This document shows positions 1-7,087 of a stretch of DNA of 16,276 bases, piece after piece. Within the stretch, counting starts at the first letter, position 1; every line of letters begins with the position of its first letter. Origin of the DNA: Nitrososphaerales archaeon TH5895 (GTDB taxonomy: Archaea; Thermoproteota; Nitrososphaeria; Nitrososphaerales; Nitrososphaeraceae); contig JAATVS010000458.1 of assembly GCA_014523695.1 (NCBI GenBank), positions 1 to 16,276 on the forward strand, in the 5' to 3' direction. The notes under the pieces are model-generated. The model was given only the letters and a program-made list of their open reading frames with translations. It was not told the DNA's origin and searched no databases. Position numbers and translations under genes: made by a program.

Positions 1-1
1 A

Positions 2-1021
2 ATGCACGTATTTTTAGTAAGAACTATCGATAGCTTAGGTAACGTAGGACGCGCCGCTGAATTTCCGTGGTTTGTTGTAAGTGAGACTGATCCTGACCTC
101 TCTGACTTAGAAAGACAGGCCGCAACGAGATTCGAAGGTGAGGAAGCTACAGCGCTGACAGATAAGGGAAATGCAGAGGAGCAGCAAAAACAGGCTGAAG
201 GTGCAAGGCTCGCTCTTGACAGTAAACAAGCAGTGGATAAAGTAAATGCTTTGAATCCACCACTTCGAAGATGTCCTGCCGGGACCGATGAAGCTGTTTA
301 CGTAATTGAAGGGCAAGCTGACATGGGAAAAATAGTATCCCTCTCTCCCCAATTCGTTAGTTTAGAACTGTATGTCGATCTATTGCAGTTACCCGTTGAT
401 ATTGATAATCAAATAATCAATACAAACAACTTGTACATAAAGGGTGCAATAGTTGCTAACCCCCAGAACTTCGGTGACCGGGAAAGCGTCGACTATGAAG
501 TAAGCAGAATCTTCACAAGCTGCAGAACAATACCTTTTCATGACGGTAAGCAGGTGATAGGGGCTGAAACTCCTAGAACATCGGATGAAAAATCCTTTGT
601 AGCAGCAGCTGATCAACAAAGGATTAATCCCCCCTTTCAACCATGTACCCTGAGAGAGGGCAATGTGACAAGTGCAGGACAGGTTCTAACAGGTACTGAA
701 GTCGAGCCAAGCGATTACGCTCGCTATACCATAGTTGGCACTTTCAATGCTGAAAACATAGCCGGTCTAGACAATAAGCAATCAGTTACTTTTGTGATAC
801 ACAATATTTTCTACAATGCAAATCCCGCAATAAATCCAATACAGGTCAAAGATAACAATAATCAGATTGTCGCTGGGGACATAGTTTTTGATGCTGGTGT
901 AAGGGGCCGAACTCAGTCGGCTGGATTTATTGTAGAGCAGATATCGACTGATTGTAATATAGTCCCATTTAATAGTCTTCCACGATCAATTGGCGTAAAT
1001 GAAGTCACCTTCCTCTCTTGA
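2..1021 (+). CDS. C-terminal part of a large Ig-like surface protein (5' truncated by window edge)
   Basis: The frame is open from the first bases, and the Met at base 2 is probably internal. Residues 1-27 (HVFLVRTIDSLGNVG, then AEFPWFV) read like the last strands of the Ig-like domain that ends in 'dG-H-F-VRA-D--GN----A-F-W-V', so the true start lies upstream. Residues 28-85 form a charged, Gln/Glu/Ala-rich linker, probably helical. Residues 91-179 and 215-323 look like two diverged copies of one beta-rich unit: each starts near a Cys (C91, C215), has a Y-x-I-x-G strand, and ends with a Cys and a PF pair (C174...PF, C318...PF). There is no C-terminal anchor. An extracellular structural or adhesive role is inferred from the Ig-like fold only. 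The matrixin gene follows 65 bases later on the same strand and could be co-transcribed. Confidence 0.75.
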   Translation: MHVFLVRTIDSLGNVGRAAEFPWFVVSETDPDLSDLERQAATRFEGEEATALTDKGNAEEQQKQAEGARLALDSKQAVDKVNALNPPLRRCPAGTDEAVYVIEGQADMGKIVSLSPQFVSLELYVDLLQLPVDIDNQIINTNNLYIKGAIVANPQNFGDRESVDYEVSRIFTSCRTIPFHDGKQVIGAETPRTSDEKSFVAAADQQRINPPFQPCTLREGNVTSAGQVLTGTEVEPSDYARYTIVGTFNAENIAGLDNKQSVTFVIHNIFYNANPAINPIQVKDNNNQIVAGDIVFDAGVRGRTQSAGFIVEQISTDCNIVPFNSLPRSIGVNEVTFLS

Positions 1022-1086
1022 TTTGTCCATGGTAAAGTTGGGAAAGTTAATTAAGTGCCCCTTGTGCTATCAGGTTTAGTACCGCA

Positions 1087-1860
1087 TTGGCCAACCTACC
1101 AACAGAAGTAGGAGTTAAAGAAGGGATGAGCGGCGAACAAGTTGAGCTCCTCAAGGGATATCTAGTCGGCATGGGGTATTTGAAAGAAGAATCTGCAGGA
1201 AATTCTTCTTTTGATGATGATACAAGAGTGGCGCTTGTTCAATTTCAGAATTCAAACGCTATAGATGCATCAGGGGTCTTAGACGAGCATACTCTTGAAG
1301 TAATATGGACTCCTGGTTGCAAGTATGACCAAGCTAGCCAAACAACGAAGAGAGGGTTTAAGCTTTGGGGTAATTGGGCCTGGCCTAAGTCATACAGAAC
1401 TATTCGGTGGACGCTTCGAAAGAGAAAACCTGGCGTAACGTTTGATGCAAACGTGATTCAATTTTCTATCGACCAATGGAAGAAGTATGTACCATTTAAT
1501 TTTGTTCAGACCGATTCTAACTTCTTGGGAAATATAGTAATAGACTTTGATGTGATGAAGAAGCGAGTTCCTGATGCAAGAGATGACGAGTTTGCTACGA
1601 CCCTACCGCCAAAAAAGGTTGGGGGTCAATTTCAAATAGAGGTTATTTTGGATCGTGACCTGCCTTGGGGTACTAACGATAATTCGTCTCAGAGAGCTCA
1701 AGTCAACATGAAGGCGGTTATGACTCACGAAGTAGGCCATGCTCTTGGTCTAACACACTCTGAAAACCCATCTGCATTAATGTGGTGGAAAGTTCCTAAC
1801 TCGAGAACAGGATTACATCCAGATGATATAAATGGAATAAGAGCAAGATACGGGACGTGA
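1087..1860 (+). CDS. matrixin-type zinc metalloprotease (M10) with peptidoglycan-binding-like prodomain
   Basis: The predicted protein has 257 residues. Residues about 7-73 fit a PG_binding_1-type three-helix domain (EGMSGEQVELLKGYLVGMGY; F42-DDDTRVALVQFQ; GVLDEHTLEVIW). It is followed by TPGCKYD (C78, D81), at the place where matrix metalloproteases carry the PRCGxPD cysteine switch. The catalytic domain has the zinc motif HEVGHALGLTH (H214, E215, H218, H224), a Met-turn at M232 (SALMWW) and the matrixin-like ending LHPDDINGIRARYG. The family cleaves peptide bonds in extracellular proteins. The start is TTG; the frame is open back to a TAA at 1048 with no ATG or GTG, and the next in-frame ATG is at 1126. 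No signal peptide is encoded from any of these starts, which is odd for this family. Family assignment is firm; the start and cellular location are not. Confidence 0.9.
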   Translation: MANLPTEVGVKEGMSGEQVELLKGYLVGMGYLKEESAGNSSFDDDTRVALVQFQNSNAIDASGVLDEHTLEVIWTPGCKYDQASQTTKRGFKLWGNWAWPKSYRTIRWTLRKRKPGVTFDANVIQFSIDQWKKYVPFNFVQTDSNFLGNIVIDFDVMKKRVPDARDDEFATTLPPKKVGGQFQIEVILDRDLPWGTNDNSSQRAQVNMKAVMTHEVGHALGLTHSENPSALMWWKVPNSRTGLHPDDINGIRARYGT

Positions 1861-1915
1861 ATGTATGAGATGCCTGATTATTGATTCGTGTTAAGTATCG
1901 TGGGAGAGAATTTGC

Positions 1916-1957
1916 GTTACTTGTAACTGACCTCCCGCTACTCGCTTACGTCGCGAG
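1916..1957. repeat. two short inverted repeats between the matrixin and the four-cysteine protein genes
   Basis: GTTAC (1916-1920) pairs with GTAAC (1923-1927) around a TT. Just downstream CTCGC (1941-1945) pairs with GCGAG (1953-1957) around a seven-base loop. They lie after the matrixin stop and 44 bases before the next start. They could be RNA hairpins, an operator, or the scar of a small transposable element; nothing decides between these. Confidence 0.3.
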
Positions 1958-2000
1958 ACAAATTGTAGATTGTAATCGTGCTTGAGAAGAGGATAAATCA

Positions 2001-3077
2001 ATGGAACTTATACATGTTTATCAACAAGTACCGGCCATTAAACACTTAATTTTGGATTCCCTACTGTTGAGTACAGCTCTGCTTTTTGCTTTCGTTATAT
2101 GTATTCCCATTAGTACAATTAATCTGGCGGCAACTTTGCTTGATACAGCAGAAGCACCCGCCGCCAATAGGACTGGTGAAGCTGAACAAACATCGACTAG
2201 CTCCGATACAGCAGAAGCACCCGCCGCCAATAGGACTGGTGAAGCTGAACAAACATCGACTAGCTCCGATACAGCAGAGACGGGTAATCTTGGTTTAGCA
2301 GTTCCACATCCAGCTGGTAATGGAATTGCTTTAAGCAAGACAATCATAGCGATACCAGCTAAACTTATAGTCCAAACCAAAGTCATAAACAACTGCGAAC
2401 CAAGAAGCTTCTGCGAGGGCATCAGAGACAATGACTTTGTGGTTAATATATTTACCTTTGAAGGTAACAAGTTGAGAAATGAAACAGATCCAATCCCTGG
2501 AGATAGCCAGGGTTGGGGAATTCAACTATTTCCCTCAAAGACAGAGGGAATCCAATACGATGTCTCACAAGAGCGAACCTTGAGGTATCATAGGTTAATA
2601 TCCATAAACACGACCTTCTCTGATAATTGCCATGGAACGATAGAACAGAAAGAAATTCGAACGTGCGTGATCAGCAATTACATCATGGCAAATAATATGC
2701 CCGGTTTGTTGAAGGTAGAGACCAATATCACAAATAACTGTGAACCAAGAACCATATGCGATGGCATAAGAGATGAAGACTTTTTGATAAAGATATTTAC
2801 CTTTGAAGATAATGTTTTGTCAGAAAATGTCGAACCATTTCATGGAGACAGCCAAGGCTGGACAGTATATTTTTCTCCTCAGGAATTCTTTGCTGGTCAA
2901 TTACCACCTTACGGTAATGGTATAGAATATGAAGTTCAACAAGAAGTACAACGTAAGTCAACTTTTGAGGGAATCTTGATGAAAACTACATATTCTCAAG
3001 ACTGTCGTTCAACAATCAGTCAAGGTTCCTTAAAAACATGCAAAATCACAAATTTCCTGTCTGGATCTAATAGTTAG
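2001..3077 (+). CDS. membrane-anchored or secreted protein with two four-cysteine beta-domains
   Basis: The predicted protein has 358 residues. Residues about 15-46 form a long hydrophobic stretch, an uncleaved anchor or signal peptide. Residues 48-93 are a Thr/Ser/Glu/Ala linker made of two identical 21-residue repeats plus a partial third; each full copy carries an N-R-T sequon that could be N-glycosylated. Two homologous domains follow, at 119-228 and 236-353. Each has the pattern NNCEPR-x(2)-C-x-GIRD-x-DF, then IFTFE, GDSQGW, a Tyr-rich strand, a third Cys in S-x-(N/D)C, and a last Cys in TC-x-I-(S/T)N (C132/138/210/222 and C247/253/335/347). The closing C-x-ITN strand resembles prealbumin-like/Cna_B-type surface repeats, but I cannot assign a Pfam family. 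A purine-rich GAAGAGGA lies 8-15 bases before the ATG. The convergent gene at 3257-4126 carries one more copy of the domain. A cell-surface role is inferred. Confidence 0.8.
   Translation: MELIHVYQQVPAIKHLILDSLLLSTALLFAFVICIPISTINLAATLLDTAEAPAANRTGEAEQTSTSSDTAEAPAANRTGEAEQTSTSSDTAETGNLGLAVPHPAGNGIALSKTIIAIPAKLIVQTKVINNCEPRSFCEGIRDNDFVVNIFTFEGNKLRNETDPIPGDSQGWGIQLFPSKTEGIQYDVSQERTLRYHRLISINTTFSDNCHGTIEQKEIRTCVISNYIMANNMPGLLKVETNITNNCEPRTICDGIRDEDFLIKIFTFEDNVLSENVEPFHGDSQGWTVYFSPQEFFAGQLPPYGNGIEYEVQQEVQRKSTFEGILMKTTYSQDCRSTISQGSLKTCKITNFLSGSNS
2142..2278 (+). repeat. perfect 63-bp in-frame tandem repeat (two copies plus 11 bases)
   Basis: Copy one is 2142-2204 and copy two 2205-2267; they read identical at every base, third codon positions included. 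An 11-base partial copy follows (2268-2278). The unit encodes 21 residues (DTAEAPAANRTGEAEQTSTSS is one unit short of its neighbours' overlap) and forms the linker between the membrane segment and the cysteine domains. Perfect identity suggests a recent duplication or slippage event, and copy number may vary between strains. Confidence 0.95.
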
Positions 3078-3081
3078 GGTG

Positions 3082-3107
3082 ATTGTCTCGAGTTATTGTC
3101 TAGAGTT
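3082..3107. repeat. 13-bp direct repeat downstream of the four-cysteine gene
   Basis: ATTGTCTCGAGTT and ATTGTCTAGAGTT (one mismatch) stand directly head to tail and are followed by another ATTGTTGA. They lie just after the stop at 3077, in the spacer between two convergent genes. The following AT-rich stretch could serve as an archaeal terminator region, but no clear oligo-T run is seen. The rest of the spacer to 3256 holds no gene I can support. Confidence 0.5.
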
Positions 3108-3256
3108 ATTGTTGACTAAAATAATAATCTGGTAGTTATGGATGGGGATCACAGCTTACTTGTTATGAGCCGCCTTCACGATATGGGTGTCTTCGTAAAC
3201 TCGCCCGCGTTAACAATCGTAGATTACCCACAAATCAAAAAGAAACCGAGCCGCAT

Positions 3257-4126
3257 TTACTGTACTTTTGTTGAATTGGCTTCCCCATTGCCGACCAATA
3301 AGGTCGTGAGTTTGGCTTTGATCTCACAGAAGATTTCCCCACTGCCGACTATCCCCTGGCAGCCTGGCGAGTAGCTCATCTTTGCTAATGTATTATCTGG
3401 AAGAGATTCGTGGTATTGTCTAAAATCATATTGTGTAGAAGGCGGGAGAGAGGTGAATACCCATCCTTCAGCAGAGCCTGGAAAGGATTTGATCCAAGTG
3501 TATGGATTCTTTAAGTGCTCCTTGAATTCATATAGGTCAACTGTAAAGTCCTCGGGCTGAATATCATCACATCTTGTCGTTGGTTGACAATTATTTTCAA
3601 CATTAGTGACTACGGTTAAGTTTGAAGGCATGAATTTTTCGCGAACGAAGGGTGCAATAAGCGTCAAGTTTTCAGTTGCATTGTCACTTTGGATTTGCCA
3701 GTTAAATCTTGGGGAATATTGTCCTTGAAAATTGCCTACTTTAAATTCCCATTTTCCATCAGTAAGTCCTCTATAGGTCACAGGACTTGGACAATTGAAA
3801 TAGGTAGACCTATACTTTTGTTGGCCTAGGTATTCCCCAGTGACAGTACACGTAGCCATATCTGACGTCAGATTGGTATTCGGGTTCTTAATCGAGAACC
3901 AAAATGTGATTTGGTCTGAGCTACTAGTTCCATTTTGAGTTATGCTTGTTCCTTGACCATCAATTGCGGAAAATTCGATTAATGATGATTGTTTGATTTC
4001 TGGCATTTTTTCTCTCTCGGAGATCTGTGCATTTACGAGATCAATCGAGACCGACCTCCCTATAGAAAGGATTAAAATTATTACGATAGCAATTTGAAGC
4101 GATCCCAATCTATAATGAATCATCAT
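3257..4126 (-). CDS. secreted or anchored protein with Ig-like domain and one four-cysteine beta-domain
   Basis: I start this at the ATG at 4126 (289 residues). A TTG at 4138 would add four residues, but a TATA-like box at 4147-4154 fits the ATG better. A hydrophobic stretch (IAIVIILILSIG) follows a short basic start, fitting a signal peptide or anchor, with VNAQ as a possible cleavage site. Numbering from the TTG: residues 50-152 are an Ig-like domain (FSAIDGQG, then a Ser-rich DQITFWFSIKN strand, C97, C116 and SPVTYRGLTDGKWEFKVG). This is the family whose tail opens the first gene of this window. Residues 170-275 are one copy of the four-cysteine domain (NNCQPTTRC, then EDF, EGW, YSPGCQG, and a last Cys; C184/190/260/271). 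It converges on the gene at 2001-3077, which has two copies. Cell-surface location is likely and function unknown. Confidence 0.8.
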   Translation of the reverse strand: MMIHYRLGSLQIAIVIILILSIGRSVSIDLVNAQISEREKMPEIKQSSLIEFSAIDGQGTSITQNGTSSSDQITFWFSIKNPNTNLTSDMATCTVTGEYLGQQKYRSTYFNCPSPVTYRGLTDGKWEFKVGNFQGQYSPRFNWQIQSDNATENLTLIAPFVREKFMPSNLTVVTNVENNCQPTTRCDDIQPEDFTVDLYEFKEHLKNPYTWIKSFPGSAEGWVFTSLPPSTQYDFRQYHESLPDNTLAKMSYSPGCQGIVGSGEIFCEIKAKLTTLLVGNGEANSTKVQ

Positions 4127-4146
4127 CGTGCCTGACAATCCGTTTC

Positions 4147-4154
4147 ATTTAAAA
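4147..4154 (-). promoter_or_regulatory. TATA-like box for the Ig/four-cysteine gene
   Basis: On the minus strand this reads TTTTAAAT, centred about 25 bases before the ATG at 4126, the distance expected for a leaderless or near-leaderless archaeal transcript. A second TATATA-like stretch lies about 60 bases upstream, near 4185-4190. Confidence 0.4.
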
Positions 4155-4287
4155 GTTCTCTGCCTTTAGTATCTAGTACGACGCATATATTCTAACACTG
4201 TATACTTTATAACTTGAAAATTTGGCCAATATTATCATATTGATTTTGGAATTATGTATAGTTAGTCTGTAAGAATTCATTTGTATA

Positions 4288-4566
4288 TTGGTTCTGTGGA
4301 GACCCATGTCCAGTCAGGTCGGTCAGGACAAATCTGAAATAGTGTCCCAACTGATAAGCTGGCACTCTTTCTCAACACTAAAGACGTCTGGGATTAATCT
4401 CTGGACCTATTTCACGAAATGGTTGGATCATTTAGGCGTAGTTCTGAAACTGAAACCTAAAACTAAGGGCCTGAGAAATGGCATTGGCATTATTCATGCA
4501 ATCATCGAATACGAAAGAATATTCGTAGTAATGACTAACCCCAAATTAACAGGATCTACTCTGTAA
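4288..4566 (+). CDS. short unknown ORF, possibly a transposase C-terminal remnant
   Basis: Ninety-two codons from a TTG; the frame is open back to a TAA at 4270. I do not recognise it with confidence. Residues about 12-50 (QDKSEIVSQLISWHSF, then SGINLWTYFTKWLDHL) have the look of the C-terminal helices of several transposases, in which 'GsEi-s-l-S----k--Gin---Y' precedes the stop. The second half (KPKTKGLRNGIGI onward) is basic and unassigned. No catalytic DDE or HUH residues, inverted repeats or target duplications are visible. It may equally be an orphan small gene. It has no partner in an operon: the next intact gene is on the other strand. Confidence 0.3.
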   Translation: MVLWRPMSSQVGQDKSEIVSQLISWHSFSTLKTSGINLWTYFTKWLDHLGVVLKLKPKTKGLRNGIGIIHAIIEYERIFVVMTNPKLTGSTL

Positions 4567-4820
4567 ATTATTATCAGACATGTCTTCTCACATATCCCTC
4601 ATAGTTGTTAAAAAAGGACAATGTTAGAAAGTGATATCAAATACGAAAAGGTGGTCAATACGGCGATGAGAATTCGAAAATGGAATTAATAATTGGGGTA
4701 TCAGACAGATTGAAGAGATTCAACCAAAAATTTCGACGCCGAAAAATAAGTACTCATCTCAGGTATCGACAATCGTGATATTCAAAGCATCGCAACTGCG
4801 GTTAGAATCGGATTGCAGGA
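4567..4820. other. spacer with short coding-like scraps
   Basis: No intact gene. A 22-residue frame (MLESDIKYEKVV start, RIRKWN end, 4621-4689 plus) looks protein-like. It is followed by a second scrap resembling the start of a response regulator, listed separately. The stretch reads as decayed coding DNA on the plus strand rather than a long regulatory region. Confidence 0.35.
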
Positions 4821-4824
4821 TTAG
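4750..4824 (+). pseudogene. remnant of the N-terminus of a response-regulator receiver domain
   Basis: Between a TAA (4747-4749) and a TAG (4822-4824) this frame reads VLISGIDNRDIQ followed by SIATAVRIGLQD. The intact receiver at 15772-16254 has ILVVDDNSDIAFTLKIGLED in the same place, so the strand-1/acidic-pocket/helix-1 pattern V-L--x-D-N-x-D-I...IGL-D is kept, with the first Asp of the pocket missing. Only about 24 residues survive, and the reading runs into the end of the tyrosinase gene on the other strand. The similarity is by eye and short. Confidence 0.35.
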
Positions 4825-6380
4825 CTTTCAGGACTAATCTCATGCATAAAACTCATGAGACCAAATTGCGTCACGTGCTGCATTAACTTGTTCTTAAATT
4901 CCTGACGACTTTGGTAAGTCTCTATTATTTTCATTATTCTTAGCATATTATTAATTTCGGCATTACCTTCACTGCCATGATCGTGATGGGAGTGCTGATG
5001 ATGCTCCGGCCAATAAAGTGGCTTTGCAGCCTGAACCCACTTTCCAGGCTTAAACCATTGAACACCTTGATATTCGTACCGCCCAATCTCACCAGGATGT
5101 AGAGCTTCGTGTGCATTGAACCAATCCTCTATCCTATCATCTACCCATCCATGCAACCTCCAGAATAAGGGATTAACATGTGACGAATAAAAGTCTCCTA
5201 GGTAATCATATTTTAGATCATCCCATCTATTATCAAAATCAAAGGAGTCTCTTTCCAATGGCTCACCAGATCTTGGATCCCGAGAAATACTGGACCAACG
5301 CATGTGCATCTGGTTATGAATCTCGAATTCAATTAAGTTTCCGAGTGCACCAAGTGAGATGCTGGCAAGAAACATTCTATTTTTAAAGATCCTATCAAGG
5401 CGTAACATTACATAAGTGAAGTACTCTGGATTCTTCAGTAGTTTCAAGCGATTTAAAAATGCAGTATCTTGACCCTCATTTCCCGAAGGCACTAAGTAGG
5501 CAGGTGGCACCATATTGCCTGACTTTAACAAGTTTAGACGGTAGACCTTTTTACCTGTAGTATTAGGATCGTCCTGCGCTGAAAAGAAGAACTGGGGTGT
5601 ATTAGGTTCAGGCAATGATTTCCAACTTTCAATAAAAGGAATGCCCTGAGAACTGTATTCCTTAACCAACATGGCGATCATCTTTCTGTGCATGAAAAGA
5701 AAGTCTTCCCCAGCCCCATTGCTTAGGTTAAGGTCATTATTCTCATCAAATGGAGGTCGTTCTAAACCCCACCCCAGATTCCGTATCTCTGTTTTGCTTT
5801 TTTCGTCTAATCCATACCATATTCCGCGAACACGAATAGTGTGCCATACCGCATGCTTGAGCCTATGCGATTTCGATGCAAGCATGGATAAAGCAGTTGG
5901 GATTATTGACACACCAGAAATATCTCGCGGTTCGGGAAAATTCCTTTTAACTGCGACAAAATTTGCCTGTGCACCATTTTCCTTTATGTGTATTTCAACA
6001 CTATCCCGGACATAGGTTAACACTACTGTTCCGGTTAAGGCCAATCGAAAACCAGTTCCTCCTTCCCAGATATGAGCCACAGAGCACAAAAACTCGTACT
6101 TATAATTAGAAATACTAGTCTCCTCTCGTCCTTTACCCTTTAAATCAAGTAGAACCAGAGATGAGACATTTCTAACGTATCCTGTTATGTCAATTAGTAA
6201 CCAATCTGATGCTCCAGGTTCTGGAAGAAATGAGAGTGTCCCAGAAGCTGAACCATCATCCTGTACTATCAAAAAGAGTTCGGCTTCTACATACTTCATA
6301 TCATTGTGACCTACTGTTGGTAACATATTATATAGAAAGCTGCGGTAAGTGTAATATCCGGTGAGCTCTTGTCCTTCCAT
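4821..6380 (-). CDS. PvdP-like tyrosinase (type-3 copper protein) with N-terminal beta-domain
   Basis: The protein has 519 residues; Pseudomonas PvdP is of similar size and layout. Residues about 8-145 form a beta-rich domain beginning GYYTYRSF. The tyrosinase part follows: HRLKHAVWH (H172, H176, H180), FLFMHRKM (H231, the 'FLxWHRxY' CuA motif), EIHNQMH (H355, H359, the CuB HNxxH motif) and NPLFWRLHGWVDDR (H410, the third CuB ligand position). The usual CuA His nine residues before H231 is a Gly, so CuA ligands probably come from the H172-H180 cluster. A His-rich run (HHQHSHHDH, 460-468) may bind metal. PvdP oxidises a tyrosine in a siderophore precursor peptide; the substrate here is unknown. 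There is no signal peptide. A 55-codon frame lies 28 bases upstream on the same strand and probably shares the transcript. The fold call is good; true tyrosinase activity is inferred. Confidence 0.82.
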   Translation of the reverse strand: MEGQELTGYYTYRSFLYNMLPTVGHNDMKYVEAELFLIVQDDGSASGTLSFLPEPGASDWLLIDITGYVRNVSSLVLLDLKGKGREETSISNYKYEFLCSVAHIWEGGTGFRLALTGTVVLTYVRDSVEIHIKENGAQANFVAVKRNFPEPRDISGVSIIPTALSMLASKSHRLKHAVWHTIRVRGIWYGLDEKSKTEIRNLGWGLERPPFDENNDLNLSNGAGEDFLFMHRKMIAMLVKEYSSQGIPFIESWKSLPEPNTPQFFFSAQDDPNTTGKKVYRLNLLKSGNMVPPAYLVPSGNEGQDTAFLNRLKLLKNPEYFTYVMLRLDRIFKNRMFLASISLGALGNLIEFEIHNQMHMRWSSISRDPRSGEPLERDSFDFDNRWDDLKYDYLGDFYSSHVNPLFWRLHGWVDDRIEDWFNAHEALHPGEIGRYEYQGVQWFKPGKWVQAAKPLYWPEHHQHSHHDHGSEGNAEINNMLRIMKIIETYQSRQEFKNKLMQHVTQFGLMSFMHEISPES

Positions 6381-6408
6381 CTTTTCTATTGTAGAATTCT
6401 TCGGTTCC

Positions 6409-6576
6409 TTATAAGAATTGTTGTCGATGCTTCTGAAGTTTCAAGAATTGTAATTGGTCATACATATTAATGGATGGATGCATTTGTTCGTTAAGGGTGA
6501 CTAATGCAATACGATTGATCACGGAATTTAGAGCTAATACAGGCATATTTTCAGCAGCATTGTAGGAAGGTGGCAT
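6409..6576 (-). CDS. small 55-residue protein upstream of the tyrosinase
   Basis: An ATG-started frame reading MPPSYNAAENMPVLALNSV at the N-terminus and ending MYDQLQFLKLQKHRQQFL. Its composition is protein-like throughout. It has two tyrosines (Y5, Y40), no cysteine, and a basic amphipathic C-terminal helix. A TATATATT stretch sits immediately before the ATG, and M11 is a possible alternative start. It ends 28 bases before the tyrosinase start on the same strand, so co-transcription is likely. I do not recognise a family. It could be a partner, a copper-loading or caddie-like helper, or a peptide substrate of the tyrosinase, or simply a small unrelated gene. Confidence 0.5.
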   Translation of the reverse strand: MPPSYNAAENMPVLALNSVINRIALVTLNEQMHPSINMYDQLQFLKLQKHRQQFL

Positions 6577-6883
6577 TTAATATATAGTGGGTGGATTTAT
6601 CCAAAGAATAGATGTATTTATTTTGTTGGCGCTGTTTTTAGATGTTCACAATACCTGAATACTTGAAAAATTAAAAAGAAAGTAATCGCTGCACCACCGT
6701 GTGGCATGAAAGGCATTCATCGCGCAAAATTTAGGACAACATTTGATCTCAATTAGTAAACAGATCTCTGCTCCTAGAAACCTGTTAGTTCAATACCCGT
6801 CGACAGGCTAGGATTTGCTCCATAGTTAGTCTCGATTATTTTGGATCTTATGTTTGAGTAAGTTCTTATATTGATCCTCGCGA
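6577..6883. other. intergenic stretch, weak coding scrap
   Basis: No gene I would defend. On the minus strand 6646-6789 is open without a stop (48 codons) and contains a Cys-rich run, KCCPKFCAMNAFH, with an ATG at 6720. It may be another decayed fragment. The bases before 6577 on the minus strand hold the presumed promoter of the small gene at 6409-6576. Confidence 0.3.
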
Positions 6884-7072
6884 TTAGCATTTAAATGGGC
6901 TAGGTAGCAAAGCCTGGTCATTTCTTAAAGCCAAACGGCCAGTCTTAAATCCACTGGCTGAATAGGAGCTACGAATGAAGGGCTCATACTTTTCCATGTA
7001 AAGATTTATCTTCACATTCTGGAGAAATATGATAAAGGAGGTATGAACAGGGTGCACGTTGTTGCAGATTCT
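6884..7072 (-). pseudogene. coding-like remnant of unknown gene (segment 3 of a broken minus-strand gene)
   Basis: Sixty-two sense codons with protein-like composition (INLYMEKYEPFIRSSYSASG, then FKTGRLALRNDQALLPSPFKC). Possible starts are a GTG at 7057 and an ATG at 6997. It continues in the same direction as the two frame-broken segments at 7088-7416, so I read 6884-7416 as one decayed gene. The product is not recognised. It could instead be a short real gene of 36-57 residues. Confidence 0.35.
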
Positions 7073-7087
7073 CTATCTAGAATGAAT

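Noticed and set aside
2021..2470. 149-codon minus-strand ORF across the 63-bp repeat
   Set aside because: It is the shadow of the gene at 2001-3077: its repeated Ala/Ser/Val stretches are the antisense of the linker repeat.
3138..3374. 78-codon plus-strand ORF at the 3' end of the Ig/four-cysteine gene
   Set aside because: Half of it is antisense to the last four-cysteine domain, whose cysteine pattern proves the minus-strand frame. The free part has no recognisable domain.
6895..6960. tRNA-Leu-like look on the plus strand (GGTAGCAAAGCCTGGTCA, then CTTAAA between CCAGT and ACTGG)
   Set aside because: There is no T-arm GGTTCRAAT, the acceptor ends do not pair, the anticodon loop would have nine bases, and the minus strand here reads as a protein-like remnant.
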